22,371 nucleotides of DNA from Candidatus Omnitrophota bacterium (GTDB lineage: Bacteria > Omnitrophota > Gorgyraeia > Gygaellales > Profunditerraquicolaceae): assembly GCA_026387485.1 (NCBI GenBank), contig JAPLLQ010000034.1:1-22371 (forward strand), in the 5' to 3' direction. The position numbers and the translations under genes were made by a program. The first letter of the stretch is position 1, and each line of letters opens with the position of its first letter. The notes under the pieces are model-generated. The model did not search any database. It was given only the letters and a program-made list of their open reading frames with translations, and was not told the origin of the DNA. Shown here piece after piece: positions 1 to 6,468 of the stretch.

Positions 1-126
1 AGCGGGCAGGGTTCGCCAGCTATCAAAACTTAGCGAGAGCGAGGGCGAAGGCCGAGCGAAGATTTTCCTCGCTGGGGAAAATCGAGCAGTGCTGCGAGAA
101 ACAAGACAAGGCAGACGCTAAAATAA
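1..126. other. gene-free end of window with part of a dispersed intergenic repeat
   Basis: No coding region is supported here. It lies just downstream of the last gene of the glycolipid cluster. On the minus strand it holds the 18-base word CTGCCTTGTCTTGTTTCT (97-114), which recurs exactly on the plus strand at 12906-12923. It also holds a perfect 8-bp hairpin (61-83). The remainder is rich in GCGAG/GCTCG words. It looks like one copy, cut by the window edge, of an intergenic repeat. No U-run follows the hairpin, so it is not a standard intrinsic terminator. Confidence 0.5.
61..83. repeat. perfect 8-bp inverted repeat
   Basis: GATTTTCC (61-68) and GGAAAATC (76-83) are exact reverse complements around a 7-base loop. 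It lies about 45 bases past the stop codon of the tandem heptosyltransferase gene, read on the minus strand. It could fold in the 3' end of that mRNA, but the following bases are TTCGCTC and not a T-run, so Rho-independent termination is doubtful. Confidence 0.6.
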
Positions 127-2157
127 CTATTTCAAAATTGAGTCAGCGGCGCTGACCACCTCATCCACAGTAATCGCATTCAGGCAGGCGAATTGCTTCT
201 GGCAATTATGCGCCAGACACTCTATGCAGCCTACGGTTTTATGCAGTATGCGGTGTTTTTCGCTCGTAGGCCCCCAGCGTAAAGGGCTTAAGCCCGGCTG
301 ATTTCTCCCGAATATTACTACCTGAGGCGTACCTACCGCAGTGGCAATATGCACCGGCCCGGTATCAGCAGAAATAAGCAGTTTGCATCTTTTAATTAAA
401 CTGGTAGCCTGGCTAAGAGAAGTCTTTCTTGCCAGATTAACTGCTGGAGAACGCATATACTTAATTACATCTTCTGCTGCCTTCGAATCCAAAAGTTGTG
501 GCCCGGCAAGGATAAAAATCTTAAAGCCGTATCTCTGCGATAATTTATCAGCGACCGCGGCATAGTTTTGCGCCGGCCAAATCCTAGAAGGACAACTTGC
601 ACCGGGATGAATAATTAATAATTTATCCTCTACCCTTATCCCTTCCTGTCTGAATAAATTATCTACCCATTTCTCAGACTCATCTTTTATGGGTATAAAA
701 AGACCCTTATCTCCAGCTTCAATGTTTAAATATCTCAACAAATCTAAATTATATTCTAACTCATGCTTCTCTCCCCGTTGCTTAGTATACTTAATCCTAT
801 CGGTGAGCAAAAACCCCATCTTACGGTCATAGCCAACCCTTTTTCTTATACCGGCTAAATAAGCAATTAAATGAGCGCGGTTTGTAGGATGCAGAATTAT
901 GCTCAAATCAAATCTTTTTTTCTTTAAATTCCGGGCGAACCTTACAGACCTTGCCCAACTCTTATGTTTTTCGTCTTTATCATAAGTGATAACCTCATCT
1001 AAATAAGGATTGCCCTCGACGATTTCTTTGGTATAAGGGGAAACCATCATAGTTATATAAGCATTAGGGTAAGCCTGACGCATAGCTTTAATTACCGGGG
1101 TTGATAAAAGTAGATCGCCGATTCTATCCGTACGCACAATTAATATTCTTTTATAATTTTTTTGAATTGGCTTGGGGTTTAGGGCTCCTGGATTAGGGTT
1201 TAACAGATTCCTCGCTTCTCGCAAAACATCTCCTACTTTTACCAGCGACATACACTCCAGCGTCCCGAACCTACACTGGGCTTTTTCGCAAGGTCGGCAG
1301 AAAATTTCTTTCTTTACTACTGCGTTATTCTTTGACCAAGGACCGTATTTTTCATCATCGGTTATCCCGAATATGGCCACAACCGGAGTATCAAAATAAC
1401 TAGCAATATGTAAAGTAGCACTGTCATTGGAAACCAAAAGCTTGGATTTTTTTAATAAAACGGCAAGTTCCGCTAAACTCGTTCTCCCGCTAAAATCTAA
1501 AACCGGAGAGCCTGCATTTTTGGCTATATATTTATTTATCTCTGCGTCCTCTTTATCCCCGACTAGAATAATCTTAGCTTGAAATCCTTTGTTTAGAATT
1601 GTTACTAATTCGCTAAATTTTTCTTTCTCCCATCTCTTGGTATGGCTTCTTGCTCCCGGAGCAATTACTATAATTTTATCGGTTTCGCTTATACTATTTT
1701 CTTTTAAAACTTGATTTATGGATTCTTGATCTTCTTGCCTTATATAAAACGATTTTTTAAGCGGCTCGTAACTTTTGATCTTTAATTTAGGATTTTGAAT
1801 TCTATAGAGGTGCCTGGCCCACATATGTTTTATAGTTTTAGGGAAACCCACAAAAACAGAAGTCCTATATCTAGCCAAAAGTATCCGGCTTAGTAAACTA
1901 TTTCTTAAATCTACGATTAAATCGTAGCGCTCTTTTCTTAACTCGTTAAATAATTTTAGCTTCTCTTTTAAGCCGCGGTGTTTATCATAAACAACCAGCT
2001 TGTGAAAAGCGGGGTTACCTTCAAATATCTCCTTAGGCCTGACCCCGCAGATCACCGTGATCTTGGCCTCAGGGAAATTTTCCCGCAAAATATCCAATAC
2101 CGGAAGAGTTAAAACTGCATCTCCAATATTACTTAGAGTCATAAAGAGTATCTTCAT
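127..2157 (-). CDS. tandem (fused) GT9 heptosyltransferase-family protein
   Basis: This 676-residue protein is two complete GT9 (ADP-heptose:LPS heptosyltransferase family) domains in a row, about residues 1-318 and 338-676; ordinary family members are 330-360 residues. Each half opens with the family's N-terminal motif (SNIGDAVLTLPV, then DRIGDLLLSTPV). Each has the nucleotide-sugar-binding region: SNDSATLHIA in the first half, SADTGPVHIA in the second. Only the second matches the usual D-[ST]-G-P-x-H pattern, so the first half may use another donor or be weakened. Each half ends in a four-cysteine cluster (CX2CX4CX6C and CX2CX4CX5C). The linker (about 321-330) is written by a 7-base tandem array. 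It is the last gene of the cluster, 3 bases after the preceding GT9 gene. A role in LPS core assembly on the cytoplasmic face of the inner membrane is inferred; the sugar and acceptor cannot be told. Confidence 0.88.
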   Translation of the reverse strand: MKILFMTLSNIGDAVLTLPVLDILRENFPEAKITVICGVRPKEIFEGNPAFHKLVVYDKHRGLKEKLKLFNELRKERYDLIVDLRNSLLSRILLARYRTSVFVGFPKTIKHMWARHLYRIQNPKLKIKSYEPLKKSFYIRQEDQESINQVLKENSISETDKIIVIAPGARSHTKRWEKEKFSELVTILNKGFQAKIILVGDKEDAEINKYIAKNAGSPVLDFSGRTSLAELAVLLKKSKLLVSNDSATLHIASYFDTPVVAIFGITDDEKYGPWSKNNAVVKKEIFCRPCEKAQCRFGTLECMSLVKVGDVLREARNLLNPNPGALNPKPIQKNYKRILIVRTDRIGDLLLSTPVIKAMRQAYPNAYITMMVSPYTKEIVEGNPYLDEVITYDKDEKHKSWARSVRFARNLKKKRFDLSIILHPTNRAHLIAYLAGIRKRVGYDRKMGFLLTDRIKYTKQRGEKHELEYNLDLLRYLNIEAGDKGLFIPIKDESEKWVDNLFRQEGIRVEDKLLIIHPGASCPSRIWPAQNYAAVADKLSQRYGFKIFILAGPQLLDSKAAEDVIKYMRSPAVNLARKTSLSQATSLIKRCKLLISADTGPVHIATAVGTPQVVIFGRNQPGLSPLRWGPTSEKHRILHKTVGCIECLAHNCQKQFACLNAITVDEVVSAADSILK
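1173..1200. repeat. four 7-base units in the GT9-GT9 linker
   Basis: Read on the minus strand, 28 bases divide into AACCCTA, ATCCAGG, AGCCCTA and AACCCCA, sharing the pattern ANCCNNR. They encode the Asn/Pro-rich linker (NPNPGALNPKP) between the two GT9 domains. The array is degenerate, but its period of 7 matches arrays elsewhere in this window. Confidence 0.6.
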
Positions 2158-2160
2158 TTT

Positions 2161-3186
2161 CTATTTTACTTTTTCCGCCTCTTTTAGCACATCATCTGGT
2201 TTGACTGCCTTCATGCAACGATTATCTTTACAATTAATTTTATAGCAGGGGATTACGCAGCCGATATTTTTCTGTAAAATAACTGCATTCTTTAAGGGGT
2301 AGGGCCCGGTAATCTCTATTGAGGTAGGGCCGAAAATGGCGATTATCTTCTTTGTGCCGACGCTATTGGCGATATGCAAAGGCCCGGTATCGGCAGTAAT
2401 AAATAAATTTGCCCTTTTTGCTAAAGCGCCTAATTGTTTTACGTTAAATATACCGGCTGCAATTATTGGTTTTTCTTTCATTATTTCTTTTATATCCTGC
2501 GCCAGGGATAAATCATTATGGGAGCCAGAGATAACCACTTTAGCCTTAAGTTGGGTAATTAACTTATCCGCTAATTCTGCCCAGTAATCTTTCGGCCAAC
2601 GTTTAGGTAACCAGTTGCCACCGGGATTAATAACTGCTAGGAAATCTTCTTGGTTAACCGAATTTTTTTCCAAAATTACGTTTACAAAATTTATATCATC
2701 GTCGCTTATAAAAAATTCCAAATACCTATCCTCTACTTTAAGTCCCGCCTTTTCGATAACCCTAAGATAATAATCGATACGGTGCAAAGAATCTTTGGGA
2801 AGCGGAGTAATCTTTTGGGTTAGGAGAAAAGCGCGCTTCCTGGTTTGATACCCGATCCTCTTAGGGATACCTGCAAGCCGACAGATAAGCGCCCGGCTAA
2901 AAGAACGGTGCAGTAAAAATACGGTATCAAAATCTTTTGACCTGATCTGCCTGATAAAATTCAAACGTTCCGGGATGCTCTTATGGCGATCCTTTTCGTC
3001 AAAAATAATAATTTCATCTAAGTGTGGGTTACCTTTTAAAACCGGATAACAGCGGCTGGGCACAACGCAGGCAATAAAGCTATCTGGAAAATTATGCTTT
3101 ATATTCCTGATGGTAGCAGTAGAAAAAAGCACATCTCCCAACCAATTAACATTAAAAATCAAGATCCTTTTATTCCTTTCTTCCAT
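2161..3186 (-). CDS. GT9 heptosyltransferase-family glycosyltransferase
   Basis: Single GT9 domain, 341 residues from the ATG at 3186 (MEERNKRILIFN). It shows the N-terminal motif NVNWLGDVLFSTATI, a C-terminal donor-binding stretch TADTGPLHIANSVGT followed by IFGPTS, and a terminal cysteine cluster CX3CX4CX4C. The frame stays open to a TTG at 3237 (358 residues). The shorter start is chosen because GT9 proteins normally begin a few residues before the first beta strand and the TTG has no ribosome-binding site; the ATG has only a weak purine run (AGAGAG) about 9 bases upstream. It follows the GT4 gene after a gap of about 94 bases and precedes the tandem GT9 gene by 3 bases. It probably transfers a heptose or similar sugar to the growing LPS core; acceptor unknown. 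Confidence 0.87.
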   Translation of the reverse strand: MEERNKRILIFNVNWLGDVLFSTATIRNIKHNFPDSFIACVVPSRCYPVLKGNPHLDEIIIFDEKDRHKSIPERLNFIRQIRSKDFDTVFLLHRSFSRALICRLAGIPKRIGYQTRKRAFLLTQKITPLPKDSLHRIDYYLRVIEKAGLKVEDRYLEFFISDDDINFVNVILEKNSVNQEDFLAVINPGGNWLPKRWPKDYWAELADKLITQLKAKVVISGSHNDLSLAQDIKEIMKEKPIIAAGIFNVKQLGALAKRANLFITADTGPLHIANSVGTKKIIAIFGPTSIEITGPYPLKNAVILQKNIGCVIPCYKINCKDNRCMKAVKPDDVLKEAEKVK

Positions 3187-3280
3187 TATTGGATTCTCTC
3201 TTTTAAATAGGTATAGTAACCGCTTATCTCTGGCCAAAAGATAAAAAAGTTATTTGAAAAGAAGGAAATTCTCAGCCTCT

Positions 3281-4384
3281 TTAATGTGCTTCGTTTAGAC
3301 ATTCCAGATACACTCTTTCTGTTTCTAAGACCATTTTTTCTTGTGAAAAATTATTGGTTATGAAATTTCTGGCTGCCTCGGCAAAAGAATAACTCTTCTG
3401 GGGATTTTTCAATAACCCTAATATTGCCGAAGCTAATGCTTGGGTGTCTCGAGGTTTGACTAATAAACCATTGAAGTTATCTTTAATCAAGCTCCTTATG
3501 CCGCCGATATCCGAACCAATAACCGCAAGGCCGCAAGCCATTGCCTCCATCAGCGCTAACCCCAATCCTTCCTTTAAAGAAGGCATAACGAATATATCCA
3601 TAGCTGATAAGACATCTATTGTATCATAAATTTCCGGGCTAAAAATTACGCTTTTGTTAATCCCCAGAGTTTCGCTTAATTTTATTAACTCATCTTTCAT
3701 CTTCCCTTCTCCGACAATAAGCAACAAGGCTCTAGGATATTCTCCTAAAACAACTCCCATCGCCTGAATAAGATATTTGTGGCCTTTAACATCGGAAAGC
3801 CTGGCTACAATTCCAATTGTCGGATTACTATCCAACCTTAAAGCTCTCTTAGCACTTTGCTTATCTTCTATTGTAGGGCGCTGAAATTTTTTTAAATCAA
3901 TCCCATTATGAATCACATTGATCTTTTCCGGCTTCACCTTAAAATCCTTCATGAGATATTCTTTGACCTGCTCGCTTATCGCAATCGTCCTCTCGCCCCA
4001 ACAGGGAAAAATCCAGCGAGATAATCTTCTTTTAAAAAATCCGTGGCAGGTAGAGATATGTTTTACTCCGCAGAACTTATGTAGAAAACACCCTAAAACC
4101 TGAGTAGTCCGGCTATGGGTATGCAGAATATCAATTTTATTCTCTCTAATTATCTTTGAGAGTTTTATTACACTTAAAGCTATACCAGGGCTAATCTCTG
4201 ACTTTGTCCTGATAGGTATAGGAATAAAAACTACGCCTAAGTCTTTAAATTTTGATAGTAGTTCGCCGCCGCTTGAAGCTAGCAAAACATTATGGCCTCT
4301 TTTCCTTAACCCCGCAGATAGGGTTAAGATATAACTGGTAATCCCGCCGATATTAAGATGATTGGTTATATAGAGGATGTTCAT
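3281..4384 (-). CDS. GT4-family glycosyltransferase
   Basis: 367-residue protein with the GT-B fold signature of family GT4. The N-terminal half has a glycine-rich loop (NHLNIGGITSYI). The C-terminal half has GIVARLSDVKGHKYLI, then EGLGLALMEAMACG, which contains the EX7E motif that contacts the donor sugar nucleotide. No signal peptide or membrane segment is seen, consistent with work at the inner face of the cytoplasmic membrane. Its ATG overlaps the stop of the preceding GT4-GT9 gene by 4 bases, so translation is probably coupled. It resembles the GT4 half of that neighbour (both have CHGFFK/CHGYYK and an ISEQ/LSNV segment), which suggests duplication. Likely role: adding a hexose or hexosamine in LPS core or a related glycan. 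Donor and acceptor cannot be assigned. Confidence 0.88.
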   Translation of the reverse strand: MNILYITNHLNIGGITSYILTLSAGLRKRGHNVLLASSGGELLSKFKDLGVVFIPIPIRTKSEISPGIALSVIKLSKIIRENKIDILHTHSRTTQVLGCFLHKFCGVKHISTCHGFFKRRLSRWIFPCWGERTIAISEQVKEYLMKDFKVKPEKINVIHNGIDLKKFQRPTIEDKQSAKRALRLDSNPTIGIVARLSDVKGHKYLIQAMGVVLGEYPRALLLIVGEGKMKDELIKLSETLGINKSVIFSPEIYDTIDVLSAMDIFVMPSLKEGLGLALMEAMACGLAVIGSDIGGIRSLIKDNFNGLLVKPRDTQALASAILGLLKNPQKSYSFAEAARNFITNNFSQEKMVLETERVYLECLNEAH

Positions 4385-6468
4385 TTTAACAATTTATCTA
4401 TGGCTCCCAATACTTCTTCCGGAGTTATTAAATTCATGCATTTTTTATTTTTACATTTTGGTTTATAGCAAGGGCTGCAGGGTAGATCTTTTTTAAGGAC
4501 AATGGAATTTTTAGCTAAAGGCATATGTCTAGCCGGATCAGTGGGCCCAAAAAGGGCGATCACCGCGGTTCCCACTGCCGTAGCGATATGTAATGGCGAA
4601 GAATCAGCAGTGATATAAAGGGAGCAACGCCTAATTAAACAAGCTAGTTGATTCACGGTAGTCTTAGCGCAGGCGTTAATAATCTTGGTATTTTTAATCA
4701 TTGATACTAAGGCATTAGCTTCATCTAAATCTTCATCTACCCCGGTAAGCACAACCCTTATATTCCTTAAACCCAACTCTTTACAAAGCCTGACGATATG
4801 CGGCCTAGGCCAACCCTTGCTTATCCATCTCTTACTAGCACTTATATTTATACCAATAATCTTTTGATCAACGCTTAACCAACCGGAACTTAAAAGATTC
4901 TCTACGTATTCTTCGTCTTCCTTGGATGGCCACAACTCTAACCGGTTATCCATCAAATCTATTCCCAGCATTTTCAAAACCCTAAACTGATGAGCCACCG
5001 GGTCAATCCCGGGTTTCTCATCTTTAATCCGATGGTTAAGCAAAAAACCGAATTTCTTATTATCATAACCATAGCACTTAAGGCTTAAAGAAAGCGCTGC
5101 TAGCATGTGGCTGGTACGATTATTCTGCAAATCGATAACCAAATCAAAGTTTTTCTTCCTTAAAATCCGGCCCATATTTAAAATTCCGGCCAAGTCTTTA
5201 TCTTTATTCTTAAAATCCGCTACCAGCAACTCATCTATATATGGACACCTTAAGAGCAGGTCTTTTGACTCCTCCCCCACCAGAAAACTTATTTTGTGCC
5301 GGGGAAATTTTTCCCGGATTGCCCTTAATCCGGCGGTAGAAAGGATAATATCGCCTAAAGAACTAAACTTCATGATCAGGAGTTTAAAATTATTCAGCGC
5401 ATCCTCATAGACACTAAGCGTATTTTTGACCATTAACTCAATATTATATTTTTCTTTAACCTTTTGATACGCGTTTTCCGCTAAAACCCGGGCAAGCTCA
5501 ATATCTTTAAATATTTTAAGCGCTGCCTCAGCCATACTACTAGGATCTGAAGGAGGAACTAAGAGCCCGTTTTTACCATCCTCAATAATATCAACTACGC
5601 CTCCTACTTCTGTAGCCACAACCGGCACACCGCTAGCCTGAGCCTCTATAATCACCCTCCCGAACGCTTCGTGGGTTGTAGTAGCTAAAATTAATAAATC
5701 CAGGTGAGCTAAAATTTCCGGTATGTTTTTCTGCATACCCAGGAATTCCGTACAATGGTCTAAACCCAGCCTTCTTATTAAGACATTGATCTGTTCCTTG
5801 TAAGATGCGCGGGAAGCAGGCGCATCTCCGACTATCCAAATCTTCAGATACGGCGTAACCCGGGCAACCTTAGCCATAGCTTTAATAAAATAAAGATGAC
5901 CTTTTAAAGGAGTTATCCTAGCGATAATACCGACATGAAACTCCCTGCCCCTTCTTTTATCGGGGCTTGAGTATTTAAATTTATCTAAATCCACGCTGCG
6001 CGGAACTAATTTGATCCTTTCGTGAGGCACGTCAAAATCTTCAAGCATATGCCGACCAATAACATTACTTAAAACAATTACCCGTTTGGCCCAACCCATC
6101 ACATAGCTAAAAGGATGTTTTTTATAATATCCGTGGCAGGTAGTGATAAAAATAGCTCTTGTCCTACGGCAGGCAAAATAAGCTATCCAAGCCGGAACCC
6201 GGGAACGGGCATGCACAATATCAATCTCTTCCTTTTTAATAATCTCGGCTAAGCGGGGGATAGTTTTAATAATAGAGATAACCGATTTGTTCTGTACAGG
6301 AAGTTGATAATGTATGGCGCCTGTTTCCTCTAAATCTTTAACCAGCGCTCCGCCGCCAGAAACCACCACCGCCTTATGCCCTAAGCGGACCAGATATTTG
6401 GCTAAGTCAAGTGTACCGGTTTCTACTCCACCGACATTTAGCTCCGGAAGAACCTGCAGTATTCTCAT
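4381..6468 (-). CDS. GT4-GT9 fused bifunctional glycosyltransferase
   Basis: 695 residues made of two different glycosyltransferase domains. Residues 1 to about 355 are a GT4 enzyme, with LNVGGVETG near the start, GIIARITPLKGHLYFI in mid-domain, and EAFGRVIIEAQASG with the EX7E motif. Residues about 360-695 are a GT9 heptosyltransferase-family domain, with MKFSSLGDIILSTAGL, TADSSPLHIATAVGT and IALFGPTDP, ending in the cysteine cluster CX2CX4CX4C. The join is continuous with no stop or frameshift. The gene overlaps its neighbours by 4 bases at both ends (ATGA junctions at 6465-6468 and 4381-4384). The fusion suggests that the two sugars are added in successive steps to one acceptor, probably LPS core; that is inference. 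Confidence 0.88.
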   Translation of the reverse strand: MRILQVLPELNVGGVETGTLDLAKYLVRLGHKAVVVSGGGALVKDLEETGAIHYQLPVQNKSVISIIKTIPRLAEIIKKEEIDIVHARSRVPAWIAYFACRRTRAIFITTCHGYYKKHPFSYVMGWAKRVIVLSNVIGRHMLEDFDVPHERIKLVPRSVDLDKFKYSSPDKRRGREFHVGIIARITPLKGHLYFIKAMAKVARVTPYLKIWIVGDAPASRASYKEQINVLIRRLGLDHCTEFLGMQKNIPEILAHLDLLILATTTHEAFGRVIIEAQASGVPVVATEVGGVVDIIEDGKNGLLVPPSDPSSMAEAALKIFKDIELARVLAENAYQKVKEKYNIELMVKNTLSVYEDALNNFKLLIMKFSSLGDIILSTAGLRAIREKFPRHKISFLVGEESKDLLLRCPYIDELLVADFKNKDKDLAGILNMGRILRKKNFDLVIDLQNNRTSHMLAALSLSLKCYGYDNKKFGFLLNHRIKDEKPGIDPVAHQFRVLKMLGIDLMDNRLELWPSKEDEEYVENLLSSGWLSVDQKIIGINISASKRWISKGWPRPHIVRLCKELGLRNIRVVLTGVDEDLDEANALVSMIKNTKIINACAKTTVNQLACLIRRCSLYITADSSPLHIATAVGTAVIALFGPTDPARHMPLAKNSIVLKKDLPCSPCYKPKCKNKKCMNLITPEEVLGAIDKLLK

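Noticed and set aside
1173..1200. Telomere-like TTTAGGG words
   Set aside because: They are part of a short degenerate heptamer array in a linker; no telomere or eukaryotic origin is implied.
3187..3237. N-terminal extension of the GT9 gene from a TTG start
   Set aside because: The extra 17 residues precede the normal first strand of the fold and no ribosome site is present; the ATG at 3186 is preferred.
5105..5410. 101-residue open frame on the plus strand
   Set aside because: Antisense to the GT9 half of the GT4-GT9 fusion; low-complexity Ser/Lys/Phe composition typical of a shadow frame.
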